From the NCBI RefSeq assembly GCF_018131225.1, contig NZ_JAFCMM010000001.1:1674001-1738000 (forward strand): a stretch of 64,000 nucleotides of DNA. The letters run 5' to 3'. The position numbers and the translations under genes are program-made. A model generated the notes under the pieces. It searched no databases and had not been told where the DNA came from. It worked only from the letters and a program-made list of their open reading frames with translations. Positions 16,949 to 24,384 of the stretch are shown here, piece after piece (the stretch's first letter is position 1; each line of letters begins with the position of its first letter). The DNA comes from Bradyrhizobium sp. U87765 SZCCT0048. Lineage in GTDB: Bacteria > Pseudomonadota > Alphaproteobacteria > Rhizobiales > Xanthobacteraceae.

Positions 16949-17359
16949 TCACCCCTTCGCCGGGCGGAACTGAGGGAGCGTGATCGCGTCGTCGAGTTTC
17001 TCGAACGCGACCTCGAGCGGCATGTCGAGCACCAGCGCCTCGGGCGTCTGCGGACAGTCGACGATGTTGCTCATCATGCGCGGTCCCTCGGCGAGCTCGA
17101 CCACCGCGATGGCGTAAGGCGGCGTGAAGCCGGGAACGGGGCGATGATGAATGACGTAGCTGTAGAGCGTGCCCTTGCCGCTGGCCTTGAACACGCTGAC
17201 ATGGCGCGAGCCGCACGACGGGCAAAACGGACGTGGCGGAAAGTAGGCCTTGGCGCAATCGTCGCAACGCTGCAGGCGGAGCTCGCCTTGCGCGGCGCCC
17301 TCCCAGTAATGCTTGGTTTCCGGTGTCGGCACCGGACGGGCGCGTGCGGGGGCTGCCAT
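16949..17359 (-). CDS. Zn-ribbon/OB-fold DUF35 protein
   Basis: A 136-residue DUF35 protein. The rubredoxin-like zinc ribbon is visible (LQRCDDCAKAYFPPRPFC then CPSCGS), followed by an OB-fold that starts GTLYSYVIHHRPVPGF. DUF35 proteins bind acyl-CoA and form complexes with thiolase-like partners, here encoded 3 bp downstream. The ATG at 17359-17357 has a GGGAGAGAG site; the upstream open frame is rejected because it crosses the operator at 17452-17470. It is first in its operon and divergent from an acyl-CoA ligase. Confidence 0.88.
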   Translation of the reverse strand: MAAPARARPVPTPETKHYWEGAAQGELRLQRCDDCAKAYFPPRPFCPSCGSRHVSVFKASGKGTLYSYVIHHRPVPGFTPPYAIAVVELAEGPRMMSNIVDCPQTPEALVLDMPLEVAFEKLDDAITLPQFRPAKG

Positions 17360-17451
17360 TTCTCTCTCCCGTGCGGAGCGTGAACATCGCCCCGCGTTGT
17401 TCTTGTCGTGATCGCGTTCGATGTGCCACGGCACCTTGCAAAAGTCAAACA

Positions 17452-17470
17452 TGCGAAATAGCATTTCGCA
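17452..17470. promoter_or_regulatory. IclR-type operator copy 1
   Basis: TGCGAAAT-AGC-ATTTCGCA has perfect 8-bp arms. It lies in the divergent gap between the DUF35/thiolase-like operon and the acyl-CoA ligase at 17647. The same 19-bp frame TGCGAAA-N5-TTTCGCA recurs at 20318 and, degenerate, at 23333. Confidence 0.75.
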
Positions 17471-17646
17471 AAATCAGAACATGCGAGGACGCCGGTGATT
17501 TTGCCCGAATTTTTCGTCGCACGACACGTCCAGCCATACCACCCCTCGCGCGCGTGACCTGCGCGGCACGCATTCCGCACGCCGCAATATTTCGCGCGGC
17601 CACATCACGACAACAGCCCGCCAAGGGCGGCACGGGAGAATGATCG

Positions 17647-19191
17647 ATGACGGCGACGAGCGAAGCGAACGGCATCACCAGCGGCGCGCGCCATCAGAGT
17701 TTCACAACCACCGAGGCACGCGCGCAGGCGATCGCCGGCGGCCTGTCGCGGCTCGGCATCGGAGCGGGCGATTGCGTCTGCATCCTGATGCGCAACGACA
17801 TCGCCTTCCTCGAGGCGAGCTATGCGGCGATGATGCTCGGCGCCTATGCCGTACCGGTGAACTGGCATTTCAAGGCCGACGAAGTCGCCTACATCCTCAG
17901 GGACACTGCGACCAAGGTACTGATCGGCCACGCCGACCTGCTCAACGCGTCGCGTGAGGCGATTCCGGCTGGCGTCACTCAGATCAGCGTGCCGACCCCG
18001 CCGGAGATCCTGCAGTCCTACGCGATCGATCCGGCCCAGCTGGCACCACCACGGGGCTCGCAGGACTATGAACGCTGGCTCGCGGCGCAGACACCCTATG
18101 ACGGCGAGCGACGGCCGCCGCCGCAGAGCATGATCTACACCTCCGGCACCACCGGCCATCCCAAGGGCGTGCGCCGCGACGCACCGACGCCGGAACAGGC
18201 CGCCGCGTCCGAGGCGATGCGGGCGACGATCTACGGCCTCAAGCCCGGCGTGCGGGCGCTGCTGCCCGGGCCGCTCTATCACTCGGCACCAAACGCCTTC
18301 GCGGTGCGCGCCGGGCGCCTCGGCGGCGCGCTGATCATGATGCCGCGGTTCGATCCGGAAGAATTCCTGCGCATCGTCCAGGACGAGCGGATCGACAACA
18401 TCTTCATGGTGCCGACCATGTTCGTGCGGCTTCTCAAGTTACCGGACGCCGTGCGCAACCGCTACGACGTGTCGTCGCTGCGCCATGTCATCCACGCCGC
18501 CGCGCCCTGCCCGGCCGACGTCAAGCGCGCGATGATCGACTGGTGGGGCCCGGTGATCTACGAGTTCTATGGCTCGACCGAATCCGGCGCGGTGACCTTC
18601 GCGACATCGGAGGACGCCCTGAAGAAGCCCGGCACGGTCGGCCGCATCTTTCCCGGCGCCGAGATCCGCTTCCTCGACGACACCGGCCGCGCGGTGCCGC
18701 AAGGCCATGTCGGCGAGATCTACACCCGCATCAAGGCCAATCCCGACTTCAGCTATCACAACAAGCCGGAGAAGCGTGCCGAGATCGAACGCGACGGCCT
18801 GATCACCAGCGGCGATGTCGGCTACATCGACGATGACGGCTACGTCTTCATCTCCGACCGCAAGCGCGACATGGTGATTTCCGGCGGCGTCAACATCTAC
18901 CCCGCCGAAATCGAGGCGGTGCTGCACGGCTGTGCCGGCGTGCACGATTGCGCGGTGTTCGGCATTCCCGACGAGGAATTCGGCGAGGCGCTGATGGCCG
19001 TCGTCGAGCCGCAGGCCGGCGTCACGCTCGACGTCGAGGCGATCCGCCAAAGTCTCGCGGCCGCGCTCGCGAGCTACAAGGTGCCACGGCGCATCGAAGT
19101 GCAGCACGACCTGCCGCGCGAGGATTCCGGCAAGATCTTCAAGCGCCGGCTGCGCGATCCCTATTGGGCGGCGGCGAAGCGGCAGATTTGA
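17647..19191 (+). CDS. Acyl-CoA ligase (AMP-forming)
   Basis: A 514-residue ANL enzyme. Motifs are MIYTSGTTGHPKGVRRD (phosphate loop), YEFYGSTESG, TSGDVGYIDDDGYVFI, DRKRDMVISGGVNIYPAE and the catalytic Lys in EDSGKIFKRRL. GGGAG precedes the ATG by 9 bp. The gene is divergent from the DUF35/thiolase-like operon and shares its operator region, so both are probably induced together by the IclR-bound effector. It likely makes the CoA ester that enters this pathway; the acid is unknown. Confidence 0.9.
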   Translation: MTATSEANGITSGARHQSFTTTEARAQAIAGGLSRLGIGAGDCVCILMRNDIAFLEASYAAMMLGAYAVPVNWHFKADEVAYILRDTATKVLIGHADLLNASREAIPAGVTQISVPTPPEILQSYAIDPAQLAPPRGSQDYERWLAAQTPYDGERRPPPQSMIYTSGTTGHPKGVRRDAPTPEQAAASEAMRATIYGLKPGVRALLPGPLYHSAPNAFAVRAGRLGGALIMMPRFDPEEFLRIVQDERIDNIFMVPTMFVRLLKLPDAVRNRYDVSSLRHVIHAAAPCPADVKRAMIDWWGPVIYEFYGSTESGAVTFATSEDALKKPGTVGRIFPGAEIRFLDDTGRAVPQGHVGEIYTRIKANPDFSYHNKPEKRAEIERDGLITSGDVGYIDDDGYVFISDRKRDMVISGGVNIYPAEIEAVLHGCAGVHDCAVFGIPDEEFGEALMAVVEPQAGVTLDVEAIRQSLAAALASYKVPRRIEVQHDLPREDSGKIFKRRLRDPYWAAAKRQI

Positions 19192-19223
19192 GGGCTCCTC
19201 CAGCTCGGGGTCATGCCCTCTCT

Positions 19224-19345
19224 CCTCATGGTGAGGAGCGCGGCAACGCCGCGCGTCTCGAACCATGAGGCCATGGCGTTCGATGCGCGAGGGCTCCCGG
19301 GCCTCATCCTTCGAGACGCCGCTGCGCGAGCTCCTCAGGATGAGG
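19224..19345. repeat. REP-like repeat, inverted pair
   Basis: The first unit (19224-19270) begins CCTCATGGTGAGGAGCGCGG and ends CCATGAGG. The second (19302-19345) begins CCTCATCCTTCGAGACGC and ends GGATGAGG, that is, the same element in the opposite orientation. The pair separates the convergent ligase and MaoC genes. Confidence 0.8.
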
Positions 19346-19378
19346 GGGAAACGCCCTTGCGGCTCGAACTCTTGCTCC

Positions 19379-20239
19379 TCAAACGACCTCCGCCCGGCCG
19401 TTGTTGATCACCACGAGGTCGCGCTCGGCGACGCGGGCGCGGAAGGACACGACGCCGCCGGCTTCGCGCCACAGCTCGGTGACGATGGTCTCGCCGGGAT
19501 AGACCGGCGAGGAGAAGCGTACCTGCATGGCGCGCAGCTTCGCCGGATCGTTGCCGCAGGCGAGGCGCAGCAGGGCGCGGGTGACCACGCCATAGGTGCA
19601 CAGGCCATGCAGGATCGGCCGCTCGAATCCGCCGGCGCGGGCGACCGCGGGATCCGCATGCAGAGGATTGTAGTCGCCGGACAGGCGGTAGATCAGCGCC
19701 GCCTGCGGCAGCGTGGCGAGGCTGAGCGTCGCGTCCGGTGCGCGCTCGGGAATCGGATGCGGCGTCGGCAGCGGCCCCGACGGGCCGCCGAAGCCGCCAT
19801 CGCCGCGCAGCATGGTGGTCGAGGTCAGACGGCACAGCACTTCGCCGCTCGCCTTATCGATGACGTCGCGCTCGGACAAGAGCACCGCACCCTTGCCGGC
19901 GCCCTTGTCGAACAGGCCTGTGACGCGGGTGCGGCCGATCACGGTGCCGGATGCGGGCAACGGCTTGAAGATGGTAAAACCCTGCTCGCCATGCAGCACC
20001 TTCTTCCAGTCGGCGCCGGTGCGGGCATCGCCGAGCCAGAAGCCGGGATAGCCGAGCACCACCGCCATCGACGGCAGCGCTTGCAGCTGTGCCTCGTAGA
20101 CGAAGCGCAGGTCGCTTTCGTCGAGCGGATCGGCGCCGCAGCCGACGCCGAGCGCATAGAGGATGGTGTCACGGGTGGCGTAGGTGTGCTCGATATCCTC
20201 GAACGGCCAGTTGCGCAGGGCCTGCGGGTCGATCGGCAT
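19379..20239 (-). CDS. MaoC-family 2-enoyl-CoA hydratase (hydratase 2 type)
   Basis: A 286-residue protein with two hot-dog domains. The second carries the hydratase-2 motif YRLSGDYNPLHADP followed by GFERPILHGLCTYG, with the catalytic Asp and His in place. This is the architecture of the hydratase part of peroxisomal multifunctional enzyme 2. It should hydrate trans-2-enoyl-CoA to the (R)-3-hydroxyacyl-CoA, complementing the MFE-2-like SDR at 14716-15636. The ATG at 20239-20237 has a GAGGAG site. It is divergent from the iclR gene, with operator copy 2 between them. Confidence 0.9.
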   Translation of the reverse strand: MPIDPQALRNWPFEDIEHTYATRDTILYALGVGCGADPLDESDLRFVYEAQLQALPSMAVVLGYPGFWLGDARTGADWKKVLHGEQGFTIFKPLPASGTVIGRTRVTGLFDKGAGKGAVLLSERDVIDKASGEVLCRLTSTTMLRGDGGFGGPSGPLPTPHPIPERAPDATLSLATLPQAALIYRLSGDYNPLHADPAVARAGGFERPILHGLCTYGVVTRALLRLACGNDPAKLRAMQVRFSSPVYPGETIVTELWREAGGVVSFRARVAERDLVVINNGRAEVV

Positions 20240-20289
20240 CGGCGGCGTCTCCTCGGCTATCGTCTTCTTCAGGTTCGTTGCGGCGAAAA

Positions 20290-20348
20290 TTGCCACGGCG
20301 GCAGGAGCGTGGCAACATGCGAAAATTGATTTCGCATATGCTTGCCAC
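20290..20348. promoter_or_regulatory. IclR-type operator copy 2 with flanking TTGCCAC sites
   Basis: The core ATGCGAAA-ATTGA-TTTCGCAT (20317-20337) is a perfect 8-bp inverted repeat. It is flanked by GTGGCAA (20309-20315) and TTGCCAC (20342-20348). A further TTGCCACG (20290-20297) is inverted to CGTGGCAA (20308-20315). It lies between the MaoC and iclR genes, so autoregulation is likely. Confidence 0.75.
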
Positions 20349-20451
20349 TGCGGCGAGACAGACCGGCACGAAGCTGCTACACGGCGACGCCGCGCGATGA
20401 CCGCGCGGCGGAAAATGACGAGACATCGCGCTCCACCACGAAGGATCCCGC

Positions 20452-21516
20452 ATGGACGCCGACAAGCCCCCGCGCCGTTCCGCCGCCACACGGCCTCAGG
20501 CCACGAAGACGACCGGCGCGCGACCTGCATCTGCGAAACGTCCCGCGGCGAAGGCGACGACCACCAAGGTCGCCGCCAGGGCCTCGGGCACGGCATTGGC
20601 GGGATCGACGGCGCCTGCGGTACGCGCCGGGAAGAAAGCCACGACGACCGCCGTCGCCGATGAGCGCGCCCGCAAGCGCACCGCGCGGATGAAACTGCAG
20701 CGCGCCACCCGGCGGCCGCGCGCGGCGGACAACGACGAGGAGACCGACGGCGCCGGCGGCCGGCTGTTCGTCACCGCGCTGGCGCGCGGCCTCGAGGTGC
20801 TCAGCGCGTTCGGCTCCCGCGACCGCGCGCTCGGCAACCTCGAACTGGCGCGCCGCACCAGCCTGCCGAAGCCGACGATCTCACGCATCACCCACACGCT
20901 GACCCAGCTCGGCTACCTCGCCTACGATCCGCGCGCGGCGACCTACCAGCTCGGCGGCCGCACGCTGTCGCTGAGCTATGCGGCGCTCGCCAACCTCGAC
21001 ATCCGCCGCGTCGCGCGCCCGATCATGGAGCGCCTCGCGGACGCCCATAACCTGCATATCGCCCTCGCCATGCGCGACAAGCTGATGATGCTCAATATCG
21101 AAACCTGCGAGGGCCAGGGCCTGGTCGGGCTGCGGCTGCCGCCGGGGTCGCGCATGCCGGTCGCCGTCACCGCCCTCGGCAAGGCCTATCTCGCCGCGAT
21201 CCCGGACAGCGAGCGCAAGCCGCTGCTCGACAGCATCCGCCGCCAGCACGGCGACGACTGGCCGATGATCCAGCGCTCGGTCGAGCGCTCGGTGCGCGAG
21301 GTCGCCGAGCGCGGCTACTGCGTCTCGGCCGGCGAGTGGCGCAAGGACATCAACGCCGTCGGCGCGCCGGTGACGGTGCCCGGCAGCAGCACGGTGTATG
21401 CGCTGTGCATCGGCGGCCCGGCCTATCTGGTGTCGCCGGACGAACTCGAGAACGACTACGGCCCGGCGATCGCCGCCATCGCCCGCGAGATCAGCGCCGC
21501 CATGGGCGGCGACTGA
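20452..21516 (+). CDS. IclR-family regulator with basic Ala/Lys-rich N-terminal tail
   Basis: A 354-residue protein. The winged helix (LFVTALARGLEVLSAFG, then LPKPTISRITHTLTQLGYL) begins near residue 104, followed by the IclR effector domain ending in MGGD. Typical family members are about 250-270 aa. The extra roughly 100 residues are rich in Ala, Lys, Arg and Thr and resemble histone H1-like tails. The ATG has a GAAGGA site 8 bp upstream, so the tail is probably translated. It is surrounded by CoA ligase, thiolase-like, hydratase and SDR genes and by three copies of one operator motif, so it most likely controls this local set. Confidence 0.9.
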   Translation: MDADKPPRRSAATRPQATKTTGARPASAKRPAAKATTTKVAARASGTALAGSTAPAVRAGKKATTTAVADERARKRTARMKLQRATRRPRAADNDEETDGAGGRLFVTALARGLEVLSAFGSRDRALGNLELARRTSLPKPTISRITHTLTQLGYLAYDPRAATYQLGGRTLSLSYAALANLDIRRVARPIMERLADAHNLHIALAMRDKLMMLNIETCEGQGLVGLRLPPGSRMPVAVTALGKAYLAAIPDSERKPLLDSIRRQHGDDWPMIQRSVERSVREVAERGYCVSAGEWRKDINAVGAPVTVPGSSTVYALCIGGPAYLVSPDELENDYGPAIAAIAREISAAMGGD

Positions 21517-21616
21517 GCGACGGACTCGCGGCCATCCAGCTTGCCCCTCAAGGCGAGAAAGGCGGTGCGCCGCGCGCCGTGAGGCCCGAGTCTGTCCGGC
21601 GACTGCCCGGTCTCGG

Positions 21617-21659
21617 CCTCATCCTTCGAGACGCGGCTGCGCCGCTCCTCAGGATGAGG
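21617..21659. repeat. REP-like palindromic repeat
   Basis: A 43-bp unit with perfect ends CCTCATCC...GGATGAGG, TTCGAGACG and an inner GCGGC-tgc-GCCGC stem. It lies between the convergent ends of iclR and the acyl-CoA ligase gene. Confidence 0.8.
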
Positions 21660-21708
21660 GGAAAGCTCGCGGCAGAACACGAGCAAGGCCCCCTGCTGCC
21701 GCTCCGCC

Positions 21709-23265
21709 TCAATTCACCTGCCTTGTCCGTCCGTCCCAGAACGGCGCGCGCAGTTCGGCCTTGTTGACCTTGTTGACGCTGGACAGCGGCAGCGCGTCGT
21801 CGCGGATGTCGACGCTGCGCGGGCATTTGTAGCCGGCGATGAGATCGCGGCAGTGGGCGAGAATCGCCTCCGCGGTCGGCGCAGTGCCGGGCCGGCGCAC
21901 CACCACCGCATGCACCCGCTCGCCCCAGCGCTCGTCGGGGACGCCGATGACGGCACATTGCAGGACGTCGGGATGGCTGCCGACGGCATTCTCGACCTCG
22001 ATGGAATAGATGTTCTCGCCGCCGGAGATGATCATGTCCTTGATGCGGTCGGCGACATAGAGATAGCCGTCGGGCTCGAAGTAGCCGCTGTCGCCGGTAT
22101 GCATCCAGCCGCCGCGCAGCGTCTGTGCCGTCAGCTCCGGCTTGTTCCAATACCCCTGCATCACCATCGGTCCGCGCACCACGATCTCGCCGATGTCGCC
22201 GCAAGGCAGTTCGCGATCATCGGCATCGACCACCTTCACTTCCGCCGACCACACCGGCCGGCCGGCCGAGCGCAGCCGCCGTCGCGGCGCATCCGCGACA
22301 TGATCCTCGGGGCCGAGAATGGTCGCGACCGGCGACAGCTCGGTCATGCCGTAGGACTGCGCGAACCGCACCGACGGAAAACGCTGCAGGCAGGCCGTCA
22401 GAACCGCTTCCGGCATCGGCGAGGCGCCATAGCTGATCAGGTTGAGGCTGGAGAGATCGTAGCGATCGAGGTCCGGCAGTTCCAGCAGCATGCCGAGCAT
22501 GGTCGGCACGAAGGTGACCGTGGTGACGCGGTGGCGCGCGACTGCTTCCACCACCTCCTGCGGCGTGAAGCGCGGGATCACGACATGGGCGCCGCCAACC
22601 ACCGCGGTGGTGAAGACGCGCGCGCCGGCGCCGAGATGGAACAGCGGCCCGGCATGGAGCGTCACGGTGCGTTCGTCGAAGCCGAAGCGCCCGGCGGTGA
22701 CCACCGCGTTGGCCCACAGGTTACGGTGGCTCAGCATCACGCCTTTCGAGCGGCCCGTGGTGCCGCCGGTGTAGAAGAGGCAGGCGAGATCCTCGCCGCC
22801 GCGCAAGGCATCGTCCATCGGCCGCACCGCGGCCATCGCCGCTTCCCCGGCGACAGCGCCGCCCTGTGCCTCGCCCGGTCCGACATGCAACACCGTCCGC
22901 ACCGACGGCGCGGCGGCGGCGAGCTCGGCGCCGAGACCTGCGAAATGCGCATCGACCATCAGCACCACCGGTCCGGCATCGCGCAATTGCTCGACCATTT
23001 CCGGCAGGGCGAAGCGCGCGTTGATCGGCACGATCACGCCGCCGCCCCACAGCACCGCGAAATAGAACTCGATGTAGGGCTGGCCATTGAGGGCGAGCAT
23101 CGCGACGCGATCGCCCGCCGCCATGCCGAGGTCGCGCAGCACGGCGGCGAGACGGGCGACGCGATCGACGAAGGTGCGCCGGTCGATACGGATGTCGCCG
23201 CAACTGAGCGCCATGCCATCGCCATCGAATGCCGCTGCCTTGCGCAGGCCCGCCGTCAGGTTCAT
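21709..23265 (-). CDS. Acyl-CoA ligase (AMP-forming), paralogue of the one at 2387
   Basis: A 518-residue ANL enzyme. Motifs are CLFYTGGTTGRSKGVMLSH, QSYGMTELSP, HTGDSGYFEPDGYLYV, DRIKDMIISGGENIYSIE and a C-terminal Lys in LSSVNKVNKAEL. The usual Gly before that Lys is Asn here. The ATG at 23265-23263 has GAGGAAG upstream and aligns with the paralogue start (MNLTAGL versus MNITQGL). The gene is divergent from an enoyl-CoA hydratase with operator copy 3 between, and so is probably in the IclR regulon. Confidence 0.9.
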   Translation of the reverse strand: MNLTAGLRKAAAFDGDGMALSCGDIRIDRRTFVDRVARLAAVLRDLGMAAGDRVAMLALNGQPYIEFYFAVLWGGGVIVPINARFALPEMVEQLRDAGPVVLMVDAHFAGLGAELAAAAPSVRTVLHVGPGEAQGGAVAGEAAMAAVRPMDDALRGGEDLACLFYTGGTTGRSKGVMLSHRNLWANAVVTAGRFGFDERTVTLHAGPLFHLGAGARVFTTAVVGGAHVVIPRFTPQEVVEAVARHRVTTVTFVPTMLGMLLELPDLDRYDLSSLNLISYGASPMPEAVLTACLQRFPSVRFAQSYGMTELSPVATILGPEDHVADAPRRRLRSAGRPVWSAEVKVVDADDRELPCGDIGEIVVRGPMVMQGYWNKPELTAQTLRGGWMHTGDSGYFEPDGYLYVADRIKDMIISGGENIYSIEVENAVGSHPDVLQCAVIGVPDERWGERVHAVVVRRPGTAPTAEAILAHCRDLIAGYKCPRSVDIRDDALPLSSVNKVNKAELRAPFWDGRTRQVN

Positions 23266-23326
23266 CGCTTCCTCGACCATTGTTGTTGTGTCGTTGGCCG
23301 GCAGTTAAGCCAATCCCGGCGCGTCG

Positions 23327-23357
23327 CACAATTGCGAAATTCTATTTCATTTTTGTG
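23327..23357. promoter_or_regulatory. IclR-type operator copy 3 (degenerate)
   Basis: TGCGAAA-TTCTA-TTTCATT (23333-23351) matches the TGCGAAA-N5-TTTCGCA frame with the right half-site decayed. It is flanked symmetrically by CACAA (23327-23331) and TTGTG (23353-23357). It lies in the divergent gap between the acyl-CoA ligase and enoyl-CoA hydratase genes. Confidence 0.65.
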
Positions 23358-23406
23358 GGGAGCGGACTAGCCTTCCGACTGCCCCCACCCATCCGGACCC
23401 GATCCC

Positions 23407-24219
23407 ATGACTCACCCCTCCCCCGCCGTGGACGACGCCGTCGTCATCGAACACCATGCCGACGTCGCGCTAGTGCGCCTCAACCGGCCGCGCAGCCGCA
23501 ATGCCCTGAGTGTCGAGATCAAGGCCGGGCTGGAGCGGATGATCCCGGCGCTGATGACAGATCATGCCGTGCGCTGTGTAGTGATCACCGGCACGGACGA
23601 CGCATTTTGCGCCGGCGGCGATATTACCAACATGAGCGAGCGCGACGCTCCGGCGGTGCGGGCGCGGATGCAGCGCAGCCATGCGTGGGTCAAATACATC
23701 CTCACTGGCGAAAAGCCGGTCATCGCCGCGGTGAACGGGGCCGCCGCCGGCGCCGGCTTCTCGCTGGCGCTGATGTGCGATCTCGTCCTGGTTGCCGACG
23801 GCGCGTTCTTCCGCCCGGCCTTTTCCGGCCTCGGCGCGGCACCGGACCTCGGCCTCGCGCTGACGCTGCCACGCGCCATCGGCACATCGCGCGCCAAGGA
23901 CATCCTGCTGACCAACCGCCGCATCGAGGCCGCCGACGCCGTCGCACTGGGCTTCGCAAGGGCCGTCGTGCCCGCAGCCGAACTGCGCGCGGCCGCCCTG
24001 ACGCTCGCGAACGAAATCGCCGCCGGCCCCGCGACCTCGCTCGGCCTGACCAAGACGCTGGTCAACAGCGCCTATGAGCCGATCGAGGAATTTCTCGCAC
24101 GCGAGACCATGATGCAGGCGGTGGCGTTCGGCAGCGCGGAATTTGGCGAGGGCGTCGACGCCTTCCTCGGCAGGCGCAAGCCGGATTTTCGCGGGGCGGC
24201 CGAAGCGGACAAGAAATGA
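23407..24219 (+). CDS. Enoyl-CoA hydratase/isomerase family protein
   Basis: A 270-residue crotonase-fold protein. The oxyanion-hole segments are visible: RPRSRNALS with DAFCAGGDITNM, and VNGAAAGAGFSLALMCDLV. The following stretch is FSGLGAAPDLGLALTLPRAIG. It places an Asp (APDLG) at the second acid position and no Glu in the first, so isomerase or another crotonase reaction is as likely as simple hydration. It is divergent from an acyl-CoA ligase and under operator copy 3. It presumably acts on a CoA ester of the IclR-controlled pathway. Confidence 0.88.
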   Translation: MTHPSPAVDDAVVIEHHADVALVRLNRPRSRNALSVEIKAGLERMIPALMTDHAVRCVVITGTDDAFCAGGDITNMSERDAPAVRARMQRSHAWVKYILTGEKPVIAAVNGAAAGAGFSLALMCDLVLVADGAFFRPAFSGLGAAPDLGLALTLPRAIGTSRAKDILLTNRRIEAADAVALGFARAVVPAAELRAAALTLANEIAAGPATSLGLTKTLVNSAYEPIEEFLARETMMQAVAFGSAEFGEGVDAFLGRRKPDFRGAAEADKK

Positions 24220-24225
24220 GTCTCT

Positions 24226-24347
24226 CCTCATGGTGAGGAGCGCGGCATAGCCGCGCGTCGCAAACCATGAGGCCAGGGCACATCTGGCAACACCCGGCCC
24301 CGGGCCTCATGCTTCGAGACGCGGCTGCGCCGCTCCTCAGGTTCAGC
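24226..24347. repeat. REP-like repeat, inverted pair
   Basis: The first unit (24226-24272) opens CCTCATGGTGAGGAG and closes CCATGAGG. The second (from 24305) opens CCTCATGCTTCGAGACGC but its right end is decayed (CAGGTTCAGC). It lies between the convergent hydratase and SAF-domain genes. Confidence 0.75.
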
Positions 24348-24384
24348 AGCGGTGAACGTCAGCGGGTTGCATGCGGATCGAACG

